Positions 16,348 through 24,085 of a DNA stretch of 64,000 nt are shown here, piece by piece. Position 1 is the stretch's first letter. Every line of letters begins with the position of its first letter. Position numbers and translations under genes: made by a program. The stretch is from Cedecea neteri (GTDB taxonomy: Bacteria > Pseudomonadota > Gammaproteobacteria > Enterobacterales > Enterobacteriaceae), in the NCBI RefSeq assembly GCF_000758305.1, contig NZ_CP009458.1, forward strand, positions 3,100,001 through 3,164,000. Direction: 5' to 3'. Below the pieces are notes generated by a model. The model ran no database searches. It saw only the letters and a list, made by a program, of their open reading frames with translations, and was not told the DNA's origin.

Positions 16348-17196
16348 TTAACGAATGGTTTTTGGCGTCATCACCCGGCGAGCACCCACGTAATGGCGCT
16401 GCCAGTAATCTTCGCTGAGGGAGGTAATCTGAATATCGCGACCGCTGCGCGGGGACTGAATAAACTTCCCGTTGCCGACGTAGACACCAACGTGATCGGC
16501 AGTGCCACGGCCTTGGGTACGGAAAAACACCAGGTCGCCGCTTTCCAGTTCACCGCGGTCAACGGAAGAGGCATCACGCAGGTGATACATTTCGTTGGCG
16601 GTACGCGGAATACGGATATTGACCAGATCTTTATAGGCGTAATAAATCAGCCCGCTGCAGTCGAAACCGGTGCGCGGGGAAGTGCCACCCCAGCGATACG
16701 GTTTACCAATTTGCCCCATCAGCTTGTTCATGGCCGTTTTTTGCGCTTTCTGCACGCGCACTTTATGCGCCTGCGCGATGGTCAGATTTTTTTCCGACTT
16801 CACCTTAACGCACTGCTTTTTATGCCCTTTACGATGGGTGCATTTTTCAGTGTAGGCAACGGTAGCGGAGGCTGGCTGTACGGCTAATTTCTGCGAGGTT
16901 TTTTTACTGCTGGTTTTAGCGAGGGTGCTGCTTTTGCCTGTAGTGGTGCGTTTAGCCACTTTGGCTTTTGCCGGCGAGGCGTCTTTTTTACCGGACTTCT
17001 TTTTGGTGGAGGCTGTGCTGACCTTCGGTTTTGCTTTCTCTTTACCCTTGTTGCTTTTACTGGTTGTTGTCTTTGCCGGATGGCCTTTTTGTGCAACAGG
17101 ATGGCGGACGTGCTCAGACGCCTGCGCCAAAGGTGTATAGGGCAAAGCAAATAGCAGAGCACATAGCGTGATAGAGATTTTAGTTATCCGCGCCAC
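16348..17196 (-). CDS. mepH: peptidoglycan DD-endopeptidase MepH (YdhO)
   Basis: NlpC/P60 hydrolase that cleaves D-Ala-mDAP cross-links during wall growth. 282 residues, slightly longer than E. coli (271). Signal peptide to about residue 26 (LAQA), then a Lys/Ser/Thr-rich disordered linker (about 35-110), then the NlpC/P60 domain (about 150-275). Catalytic Cys180 is in FDCSG and His235 in ADHVGVYVG. Two further Cys (CTHRKGHKKQC, 119 and 129) precede the domain. Divergent from grxD. Confidence 0.95.
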   Translation of the reverse strand: MARITKISITLCALLFALPYTPLAQASEHVRHPVAQKGHPAKTTTSKSNKGKEKAKPKVSTASTKKKSGKKDASPAKAKVAKRTTTGKSSTLAKTSSKKTSQKLAVQPASATVAYTEKCTHRKGHKKQCVKVKSEKNLTIAQAHKVRVQKAQKTAMNKLMGQIGKPYRWGGTSPRTGFDCSGLIYYAYKDLVNIRIPRTANEMYHLRDASSVDRGELESGDLVFFRTQGRGTADHVGVYVGNGKFIQSPRSGRDIQITSLSEDYWQRHYVGARRVMTPKTIR

Positions 17197-17556
17197 TCGT
17201 CAATCCCCTGATAAATGAAGGCAAGATGCTAACCATCATGCCTGCGTATGATTTTTGCGAGACCCGACGATTCTAATGCAAAAAAGCCGATAATGTTAAT
17301 AGGCAAATACTATTTAACGCTCAAAAGTGGAAGCTATAGCTAAAAAATTAACCATTCTCGGGAGTTATCCGCTGTTTAATTGATCTCGAATGAAGCAAAT
17401 TGCTCATTTTCGCACGTCGTAAAAGTGTTATTCTTAAAGCATGTTTGCGCGTCGAGGGTAGAAGAAAAACCCTGGTAAAAATGGTGTTTTCTGCCCGGGG
17501 TGCAACTGGCTACAATGGCAGACTATTGCCGTATCAAGGTTTGAGGAAGCAAGACA
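17197..17556. other. mepH-grxD intergenic region (360 bases)
   Basis: AT-rich gap between divergent mepH and grxD. It must hold both promoters, but I see no convincing -35/-10 pair or operator, and no reading frame with a ribosome site. Confidence 0.4.
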
Positions 17557-17901
17557 ATGAGCACTATTGAAAAAATCCAACGCCAGATCGCTGAGAACCC
17601 GATTCTTCTCTATATGAAAGGTTCCCCGAAGCTGCCTAGCTGCGGCTTCTCCGCTCAGGCCGTTCAGGCGCTGTCCGCCTGCGGCGAGCGCTTCGCCTAT
17701 GTGGATATTCTGCAGAACCCGGACATCCGCGCTGAGCTGCCAAAATACGCTAACTGGCCAACGTTCCCGCAGCTGTGGGTGGACGGTGAGCTGGTCGGCG
17801 GCTGCGACATCATCATCGAGATGTACCAGCGCGGCGAACTGCAGGCGCTTATCAAAGAGACTGCAGAGAAATACAAATCTGAAGAGCCAGGCGCAGAGTA
17901 A
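17557..17901 (+). CDS. grxD: monothiol glutaredoxin GrxD (Grx4)
   Basis: 114 residues (E. coli 115). The monothiol CGFS active site is at 29-32, followed by the TFPQLWVDGELVGGCDI glutathione-binding region. Binds [2Fe-2S] clusters together with BolA-type proteins and takes part in cluster transfer in the cytosol. In E. coli lhr follows; here an orphan secreted-protein gene takes its place. Confidence 0.96.
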   Translation: MSTIEKIQRQIAENPILLYMKGSPKLPSCGFSAQAVQALSACGERFAYVDILQNPDIRAELPKYANWPTFPQLWVDGELVGGCDIIIEMYQRGELQALIKETAEKYKSEEPGAE

Positions 17902-17946
17902 TCTCGCCGGCCAGGCCTGAACGGGCTGGCGCTTTTCAACCTTATT

Positions 17947-17982
17947 AACGCCCGGTGAATGTTTTCATCGGGCGTTTTGTTT
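17947..17982 (+). terminator. grxD terminator
   Basis: Stem AACGCCCG/CGGGCGTT extended by GTGAA/TTCAT pairing, then TTTGTTTTG, 45 bases after the grxD stop. Confidence 0.85.
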
Positions 17983-18377
17983 TGATACTTCTGAGCCGAA
18001 AACTCGCTTACACACATACTGTGGTCTCAAGGCATGTACGCCTCATTCTCTGCTTGATTTATTCGTACATTTGTTAAGCCAAATCTCATCTTTATTTCCC
18101 GATAAAGGGGATTGCACCAGACATTTAACTTTTTCCTCACAATGATATAAATCATTAAATCAGGCTAACGCATATATAGCCACGGCACTTATCGGCTGAA
18201 TTAATCTTAATTAAATCCAATGATGTTTACCCCATCCGGCATTGTGCGTTTAATGCTGCGGAGATTTTCAGTCTGAAAGCAAGGCCCCCTATGGTTTGGT
18301 TCATGGTAATGAACGTTCAGATTGTAAATCTCCACCATATGGATATTGAGATAAATGATTCTTAGAGGATTATCGTA
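17983..18377. other. AT-rich leader region of the orphan secreted protein
   Basis: About 395 bases without a gene. Contains an operator-like inverted repeat GTTCATGGTAATGAAC at 18299-18314, about 64 bases before the next start codon. No promoter is called with confidence. Confidence 0.4.
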
Positions 18378-18938
18378 ATGAGAAAAAAATTACTCGCGCT
18401 TAGCTTGCTTATAGGCGCTGCAGCTTCTGCCCCTGCTTTTGCCGTTGACTGGAACAGTGACATTAGTAGTACGGCCGAAGCCATTGTTAAGGTAATTCAG
18501 GATACTAGTGTAGGTATCACTGTAGGCAATCAAGCTGAGCTTAGCGGTGATATCAAGGCCGGAACAAGGTTGTTTACATTGGTATTGAGAGCAGACAGTA
18601 GTACACCAGCGGTCGTTGTGCTTGGTGCTTCACACAATCTTCTGGATAGTAGTGGTTTGCTAGAAAATTCCCTGGCGACCTCAGATGGTGCGACCAGGAA
18701 TGGGATACTAACGGCAAAATTAGAAGGCACCGGCTCGGGTAATTATGAATTGATTAATGACGCTGAATATTTCCCAGAGGGTACTGCTAAGAATTCTGGT
18801 TCATATGTTTTTAAAATGACAGATAGCGTAACAAATGCATATACAATAACGGCAACTTCAGCGAAAGATGTTCTTGCAAGTGGATTGGTGAGTGGTCTCT
18901 ATGCATATAACTTTGTTGCAAACTCATACACTGAATAA
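18378..18938 (+). CDS. orphan secreted protein, fimbrial-subunit-like architecture
   Basis: 186 residues with a classical Sec signal peptide (cut after AFA, residue 22). The mature part is beta-rich, has no cysteine, is high in Ser, Thr, Ala and Gly, and closes with GLYAYNFVANSYTE, reminiscent of exported pilin-like or Ig-like subunits such as EcpA; I cannot name a family. No chaperone, usher or secretion gene is nearby. The gene is clearly poorer in GC than its neighbours and occupies the place of E. coli lhr, which suggests acquisition by transfer. Confidence 0.65.
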   Translation: MRKKLLALSLLIGAAASAPAFAVDWNSDISSTAEAIVKVIQDTSVGITVGNQAELSGDIKAGTRLFTLVLRADSSTPAVVVLGASHNLLDSSGLLENSLATSDGATRNGILTAKLEGTGSGNYELINDAEYFPEGTAKNSGSYVFKMTDSVTNAYTITATSAKDVLASGLVSGLYAYNFVANSYTE

Positions 18939-18959
18939 TTAAATACACGTCTTATTATT

Positions 18960-18996
18960 ATGGCGCATGGTACATTTTCCATGCGCCATTTTTTTA
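18960..18996. terminator. bidirectional terminator between the orphan gene and rnt
   Basis: Eleven-base stem ATGGCGCATGG/CCATGCGCCAT with an eight-base loop, T7 on the plus side; the rnt stop codon overlaps its right end. Confidence 0.85.
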
Positions 18997-19653
18997 TTCC
19001 TCAGATTCAGGCTCGTCTGCCAGCGGCAGCGGCCAACCGCCAAGGCGCTTCCAGCGGTTAACGATTTCGCAAAACAGCAGGGCGGTTTGCTCGGTGTCAT
19101 ACAGGGCGGAGTGGGCCTGAGAGCTATCAAACTTCTGGCCTGCGGCGATACAGGCTTTAGCCAGCACGGTTTGCCCCAGCACCAGGCCGCTCAGCGCCGC
19201 GGTATCAAATGTCACAAACGGATGGAACGGGTTGCGTTTTAATGATGCGCGCTCTGCCGCCGCCATCATAAAGCTGTGATCGAACGTGGCGTTATGCGCC
19301 ACCATAATCGCCCGGCTACAGCCGCTGTCTTTAATGCCTTTGCGCACGGTTTTGAAAATGGCGTGCAGGGCATCGTATTCGCTGACGGCACCACGCAGGG
19401 GGTTATGCGGGTCAATACCGTTGAACGCCAGGGCTTCAGGCTGCAGGTTCGCGCCTTCAAACGGATCGACATGGAAGTGCAGCGTTTCGTCGGGGGATAA
19501 CCAGCCGTCTTCATCCATCTTCAGGGTAACGGCAGCGATTTCCAGTAGCGCATCGGTTTTGGCGTTAAAACCCGCGGTTTCAACGTCGATCACTACCGGA
19601 TAAAAACCACGAAAACGGTCGCACAGGCCATGCAATTGCGTGTTGTCTGACAT
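18994..19653 (-). CDS. rnt: ribonuclease T
   Basis: DEDDh 3'-5' exoribonuclease that matures tRNA, 5S and 23S rRNA 3' ends; works as a homodimer. 219 residues (E. coli 215). ExoI motif DVETAG holds Asp23 and Glu25; ExoII HNATFDHSF; ExoIII HSALYDTEQT holds the catalytic His and Asp. Sits downstream of gloA with about 110 bases between; convergent with the orphan secreted gene. Confidence 0.96.
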   Translation of the reverse strand: MSDNTQLHGLCDRFRGFYPVVIDVETAGFNAKTDALLEIAAVTLKMDEDGWLSPDETLHFHVDPFEGANLQPEALAFNGIDPHNPLRGAVSEYDALHAIFKTVRKGIKDSGCSRAIMVAHNATFDHSFMMAAAERASLKRNPFHPFVTFDTAALSGLVLGQTVLAKACIAAGQKFDSSQAHSALYDTEQTALLFCEIVNRWKRLGGWPLPLADEPESEE

Positions 19654-19763
19654 CAGCTTCTCTTAATACGGGGAAAATGCAGCGCGCATTATGGCAAATT
19701 TCGGGGAGTGTTGCAGTAAGGGGCGCACATCACGCCCCTTGTTTGACGCTAATCGCCTGAAAA

Positions 19764-20171
19764 TCAGTTACCCAGGCCTTTGCCCGCGTGCTTCTCTTCA
19801 ATCAGCTCGATTTTGTAACCGTCCGGATCTTCAACAAAAGCGATAACGGTGGTGCCGCCTTTAACCGGGCCAGCTTCACGGGTCACGTTGCCGCCGTTAT
19901 TGCGAATACGCTCGCAGGCGTCGGCGGCGTTATCCACGCTCAGCGCGATGTGGCCGTAAGCGGTGCCCAGCTCATAGCTGTCCACACCCCAGTTATAAGT
20001 CAGTTCGATAACCGCCGTGTCGCTTTCATCGCCATAGCCGACAAACGCGAGAGAGTATTTGTACTCGGTGTTTTCGCTGGTACGCAGCAGTTTCATGCCC
20101 AGCACTTTGGTGTAGAACTCGATGGAGCGTTGCAGGTCGCCAACGCGCAGCATGGTATGAAGTAGACGCAT
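19764..20171 (-). CDS. gloA: lactoylglutathione lyase (glyoxalase I)
   Basis: Converts the methylglyoxal-glutathione hemithioacetal to S-lactoylglutathione. 135 residues as in E. coli. Ni2+ ligands are visible: His5 (MRLLHT), Glu56 (IELTYNWG), His74 (GHIAL), Glu122 (YKIELIE). Last gene of the nemR-nemA-gloA operon; 88 bases separate it from nemA. In E. coli NemR controls all three in response to bleach and electrophiles. Confidence 0.97.
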   Translation of the reverse strand: MRLLHTMLRVGDLQRSIEFYTKVLGMKLLRTSENTEYKYSLAFVGYGDESDTAVIELTYNWGVDSYELGTAYGHIALSVDNAADACERIRNNGGNVTREAGPVKGGTTVIAFVEDPDGYKIELIEEKHAGKGLGN

Positions 20172-20259
20172 AAAATCCTCGTCGAATGAGACAGTTATTT
20201 CTGGAGTCGTTGAGTATAGCGGCGTTTGCGCGCCGCTATCAATGAAAGGTACTGCGGAG

Positions 20260-21357
20260 TTACAGGGTTGGGTAGTCGGTGTAACCTTCTGCGCCGCCGC
20301 CGTAGAAGGACTCAGGGCGCTGCGGGTTCAGCTCGGCATTTTTGTGCAGGCGAGCCACCAGGTCCGGGTTGGCAATGAACGAACGGCCAAAAGCGACGGC
20401 GTCGATCAGGCCTTTGCCGATCAGATCTTCCGCTTTCTCCGGGGTATAGGCCCCAGCGCCGACGATCACGCCGCTGAAACGCTCGCGAACTTTTTCACGG
20501 AACGCTTCGGTGTACGGTTCGCCACCGGCCCAGTCCGGCTCGGACATGTGCAGATAGGCAATGCCGCGTTTGCCCAGCTCTTCAATCAGGTACAGCGCGT
20601 CAGCTTCTTCGTTCGGGCCATTGTCCACGTTCTGGAACGAACCAATTGGGGACACGCGGATCCCGATGCGATCGGCACCCCATTCTTTGATCCCGGCATC
20701 AACCACTTCCAGCACCAGGCGAGCGCGGTTTTCGCGGCTGCCGCCGTATTCATCGGTACGGTGGTTAGAGGAAGGAGACAGGAACTGGTGCAGCAGGTAG
20801 CCGTGGGCAGAGTGCAGCTCAACCAGGTCAAAACCAGCATCGCGAGCGTTGCCAATCGCCTTGCGGAAGTCATCTACGATGCCCGGAATCTCGCTCAGTT
20901 CCAGCGCGCGAGGCATGGAAGTATCTTCGCGAACGGCATTGCCGTTTTCGTCACGCAGCGAAGTGCGGGTCCCGGCAATCAGTGCGGAAGGCGCGACCGG
21001 AGCCTGCTGGCCTGGCTGGAGGGTAAAGTGGGAAATGCGGCCGGTGTGCCACAGCTGCACCGCCATGTGGCCTTTTTCAGCGTGCACGCCAGCGGTGATT
21101 TTTTTCCACGCGGCGATTTGCTCTTCGCTGTGCAGACCCGGTGCGCCCGCATAGCCTTTGGCCTGGGCGGACATCTGGGTTGCTTCGCTGATGATAAGCC
21201 CGGCGCTGGCGCGCTGACGGTAATATTCACCCATCAGCGGGGTTGGGATATCACCCGGCTCAATACTGCGCAGGCGCGTCAGCGGAGCCATAAAAATGCG
21301 GTTTGGTACGGTAATTGCGCCAACTTTGAGTGGCGTAAACAGTTTATCTGCTGACAT
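20260..21357 (-). CDS. nemA: N-ethylmaleimide reductase (old yellow enzyme)
   Basis: FMN-dependent NADPH ene-reductase that detoxifies N-ethylmaleimide, nitrate esters and quinones. 365 residues, E. coli length. Beta/alpha barrel with the substrate-binding His pair in ELHSAHGYLLHQFLSP and the OYE signature EYGGSRENRARL. Downstream of nemR with a 53-base gap that contains a NemR-like palindrome. Confidence 0.96.
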   Translation of the reverse strand: MSADKLFTPLKVGAITVPNRIFMAPLTRLRSIEPGDIPTPLMGEYYRQRASAGLIISEATQMSAQAKGYAGAPGLHSEEQIAAWKKITAGVHAEKGHMAVQLWHTGRISHFTLQPGQQAPVAPSALIAGTRTSLRDENGNAVREDTSMPRALELSEIPGIVDDFRKAIGNARDAGFDLVELHSAHGYLLHQFLSPSSNHRTDEYGGSRENRARLVLEVVDAGIKEWGADRIGIRVSPIGSFQNVDNGPNEEADALYLIEELGKRGIAYLHMSEPDWAGGEPYTEAFREKVRERFSGVIVGAGAYTPEKAEDLIGKGLIDAVAFGRSFIANPDLVARLHKNAELNPQRPESFYGGGAEGYTDYPTL

Positions 21358-21371
21358 GGTATTTCCTCGAG

Positions 21372-21386
21372 TAGACCGGTCGTCTA
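21372..21386. promoter_or_regulatory. second NemR-like palindrome, between nemR and nemA
   Basis: TAGACCGGTCGTCTA: arms TAGAC and GTCTA around a five-base centre. It shares the half-site of the main NemR operator and lies 15 bases upstream of the nemA start. Confidence 0.5.
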
Positions 21387-21410
21387 GTGATTTGATAAAT
21401 AAAAAACCCG

Positions 21411-22010
21411 TCAGGCGACAGGTTTTGCCAATAGGGTTTGTACGTGTGCCAGGGCGCTTTCAAGCGGTAGGGCACTGCGGGAAATTTTTGCCTGCAGGCT
21501 GGCACCTAACCACAGTGAATACAGCACCATGGCCTGGTCGAGCGCTTCGCCTTCAAAGCGAAGACTTTTTTCGCTGCGGCCTTTCTCCAGCGCATCTGCT
21601 AACAGGGAAATGACCTGTGAACCACCGTTATTCAGCGCCCCGCGCATATCTTCCGAAAGGTCACAAACCTCTGCTGAGAGTTTCACTATCAGGCAGTTGC
21701 TCAGGTTCCCGCTCTGGCAGAAGTAGCTCAGCATATCCTGGTACCACTTCAACAGGCGTTGGCGATAATTGCCCTCACCGCGAGAGAAATGATCTGCCAC
21801 GCGCAAATTAGACGCCTCGTAATAGCGCTCAAGCATCGCCACGCCAAACGCTTCTTTAGAGCGGAAGTAGTGGTAGAAAGAGCCTTTGGGCACTTCTGCG
21901 GTGCGCAACAATTCGCTTAAACCCATGCCGGTAAAGCCCCGGGCAAGGCAGAGTCTCTCACCAATGGCGAGGAGATGTTCGCGAGTGTCGTGTTCAGGAT
22001 GTCTGTTCAT
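21411..22010 (-). CDS. nemR: TetR-family redox-sensing repressor NemR
   Basis: 199 residues, TetR N-terminal HTH (GLSELLRTAEVPKGSFYHYFRSKEAFG, about 27-51). The electrophile and HOCl sensing Cys of E. coli NemR (Cys106) corresponds to the Cys in LSNCLIVKLSAEVCDL; the second Cys in that motif is also kept. Represses nemRA-gloA. The operator is 14 bases upstream of the start codon. Confidence 0.95.
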   Translation of the reverse strand: MNRHPEHDTREHLLAIGERLCLARGFTGMGLSELLRTAEVPKGSFYHYFRSKEAFGVAMLERYYEASNLRVADHFSRGEGNYRQRLLKWYQDMLSYFCQSGNLSNCLIVKLSAEVCDLSEDMRGALNNGGSQVISLLADALEKGRSEKSLRFEGEALDQAMVLYSLWLGASLQAKISRSALPLESALAHVQTLLAKPVA

Positions 22011-22023
22011 GGGCTCAAATGTA

Positions 22024-22039
22024 GTAGACCAGTCGGTCT
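22024..22039. promoter_or_regulatory. NemR operator
   Basis: Perfect inverted repeat TAGACCAGTCGGTCTA directly ahead of nemR, matching the NemR box of E. coli (TAGACC/GGTCTA). Confidence 0.85.
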
Positions 22040-22081
22040 AATGCAATAGGCTGCGGTTATTTTTTTGTGAGCGCAGCTGTA

Positions 22082-22732
22082 TTAGTCCTTATGGGCGTCA
22101 GAAAACCAACGTTTTTTGCCGTATCGGCTAATGGCGCTGATGTAGTTTGCGGGAGTGACCATTTTCATCACGCTTTTATTGCTGCGGAACAGCGAAGTGT
22201 AGTCCTTGTAAAACACGGAGGCGACGAGGATTATCACCAGCAGACCGGCCAGAATGCTGACCAGGCGAGTCAGCACGGTATGCCACCAGCGCGCCGGCTG
22301 CACTTTCACCAGCGAAAGCAACAGGGCGGGGATAATCCCCAGCAGGGCCAGCCAGCTAACTAACTGAGGTGTAACGAACGTTTTGGCTTGCTGAGCATCT
22401 GTTGCAAACACGTTGACCATCATGTTTTTATCGATGACGGCTCCGTAGGTAAACATAAAATAGTTGCTTGCCGCGCAGCCGATGAGCAGAAACACCAGTA
22501 CGGGTTTCCGCAGCCAGGGTAAATTCACCACGCTGAAAATCGTCAGCCAGGCGCAAAACAGCACCACCGGCACGGAAGCGGCAAATAACCAGCTACGGAG
22601 CGAGTCCGGGGCAATTAACTGCCAGCTGCGGTGGATAAAAAGAGCATTGATCAACGTGAAGAAAAAGGCGCAGCAAATGTTAAATTGCGAATCGTTGCAC
22701 TGTAACTTTTTCAAAAAGTTCATATAAGCCAT
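22082..22732 (-). CDS. EptA/MCR-like phosphoethanolamine transferase, N-terminal membrane domain only
   Basis: 216 residues, five membrane segments, clearly like the N-terminal half of EptA: compare FMFTYGAVIDKNMMVNVFATD, and FYKDYTSLFRSNK with the EptA motifs ITYG.VIDRSM and FYKDYASLFRNNK. Family members are about 540 residues; here the frame stops 20 residues after the last helix, before the periplasmic sulfatase-like domain with the catalytic Thr and Zn ligands. The 70 bases to nemR contain no remnant. So it is either a decayed gene or a stand-alone membrane domain. No clear ribosome site; starts at 22732 or 22723. Confidence 0.75.
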   Translation of the reverse strand: MAYMNFLKKLQCNDSQFNICCAFFFTLINALFIHRSWQLIAPDSLRSWLFAASVPVVLFCAWLTIFSVVNLPWLRKPVLVFLLIGCAASNYFMFTYGAVIDKNMMVNVFATDAQQAKTFVTPQLVSWLALLGIIPALLLSLVKVQPARWWHTVLTRLVSILAGLLVIILVASVFYKDYTSLFRSNKSVMKMVTPANYISAISRYGKKRWFSDAHKD

Positions 22733-22890
22733 GAAAACAAAACAGAATATTCGCCAGAGTAGAGAGAGAAGATTAGCTAAACCTTAATTTTCAGCCGCTT
22801 TCCGGTGAAGGGTGATTTTTTAGCCATCACGCTTGCATCCGGGGCAGAGTCAGGCTTCAATTGATGAAAAGTCGTTAATGAGGCGGGTTA

Positions 22891-23130
22891 GTGTCTGAAC
22901 AGCTAGAGTTCTTCCCCATCCAAAGCCCCTGCCGCGGGATCTGCCAGTCGGATGAACGTGGCTTTTGCCGTGGCTGCATGCGCAGTCGGGACGAGCGTTT
23001 CCAGTGGCAGCAAATGAGCGACGCCCAAAAGCAGGACGTGCTGCGTCTCTGCCGCCAGCGCTTATTGCGCAAGTTGCGAGCAAACAAGCCAAATGCTCCT
23101 GAAGAACCTGAGCAGCCTTCACTGTTTTAA
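22891..23130 (+). CDS. ydhL: DUF1289 protein YdhL
   Basis: 79 residues starting at GTG (GAGGCGGG upstream), same length as E. coli YdhL. Four conserved Cys in PCRGICQSDERGFCRGCMR suggest metal or cluster binding; the C-terminal part is a charged helix. Function unknown. 55 bases ahead of ydhF, likely one transcript. Confidence 0.93.
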   Translation: MSEQLEFFPIQSPCRGICQSDERGFCRGCMRSRDERFQWQQMSDAQKQDVLRLCRQRLLRKLRANKPNAPEEPEQPSLF

Positions 23131-23185
23131 TCCCTCAGCGCCGTTATACTCGGGGCAGTTTCTCTCCTTTTGAGGTTATTTTTTT

Positions 23186-24082
23186 ATGGTACAGCGTATT
23201 ACGATTGCCCCGCAGGGCCCGGAATTTTCACGCCTGGTGATGGGCTACTGGCGTTTGATGGAATGGAACATGTCCCCGCGCGAGCTGGCGAGCTTTATTG
23301 AAGAGCACGTTGAGTTGGGCATTACCACGGCGGATCACGCCGATATTTACGGCGGTTACGAGTGTGAAGCGGCCTTTGGTGAAGCGATGCGTTTAATGCC
23401 GCATCTGCGCAGCAAAATGGAGATTGTCACCAAGTGCGGTATCGCCACCACTGCGAAGCCTGAAAACGCAATTGGCCACTATATTACCGACCGCGATTAC
23501 ATCATCAGCAGTGCAGAAAGCTCGCTGAAAAAACTGTCTACCGATTACCTGGATTTGCTGCTGATCCACCGTCCGGATCCGCTGATGGACGCCGATGAAG
23601 TGGCAGAAGCCTTCACCGCGCTGCATCACAGCGGTAAAGTGCGCCATTTCGGCGTGTCTAACTTTACCCCGGCGCAGTTCTCGCTGCTGCAGTCTCGCCT
23701 GCCGTTCACCCTGGCAACAAACCAGGTTGAGCTTTCGCCGGTGCACCAGCCGCTGCTGCTGGACGGTACGCTGGACCAGCTCCAGCAGCTGCGCATTCGC
23801 CCGATGGCGTGGTCCTGCCTTGGCGGCGGCCGTCTGTTTAACGACGATGAATTCCAGCCGCTGCGCGCCGAATTGCAAAAAGTGGCGGAAGAGATTGGGG
23901 CCGACACCATCGAGCAGGTGGTTTATGCCTGGGTGATGCGCCTGCCGTCCTCGCCGCTGCCGATCATCGGTTCCGGCAAAATCGAACGTGTTCGCTCAGC
24001 TATCCACTCGCTGTCTCTGGAGATGACTCGTCAGCAGTGGTTCCGCATTCGTAAGGCCGCGCTCGGCTACGACGTGCCTTAA
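23186..24082 (+). CDS. ydhF: aldo/keto reductase YdhF
   Basis: 298-residue (beta/alpha)8 NADPH-dependent oxidoreductase, E. coli length 298. Catalytic tetrad members are seen: Asp and Tyr in DHADIYGGYE (about 51-59), Lys in VTKCG, His in LLIHRPDP. Substrate unknown. Its stop codon is only three bases from that of convergent ydhK. Confidence 0.94.
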   Translation: MVQRITIAPQGPEFSRLVMGYWRLMEWNMSPRELASFIEEHVELGITTADHADIYGGYECEAAFGEAMRLMPHLRSKMEIVTKCGIATTAKPENAIGHYITDRDYIISSAESSLKKLSTDYLDLLLIHRPDPLMDADEVAEAFTALHHSGKVRHFGVSNFTPAQFSLLQSRLPFTLATNQVELSPVHQPLLLDGTLDQLQQLRIRPMAWSCLGGGRLFNDDEFQPLRAELQKVAEEIGADTIEQVVYAWVMRLPSSPLPIIGSGKIERVRSAIHSLSLEMTRQQWFRIRKAALGYDVP

Positions 24083-24085
24083 TCG

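Noticed and set aside
19718..19741. Hairpin AAGGGGCG/CGCCCCTT after gloA
   Set aside because: No T run on the gloA strand; gloA-rnt readthrough cannot be excluded, so it is not called a terminator.
20242..21354. 370-codon plus-strand frame opposite nemA
   Set aside because: Exact shadow of nemA, without ribosome site or recognisable domain.
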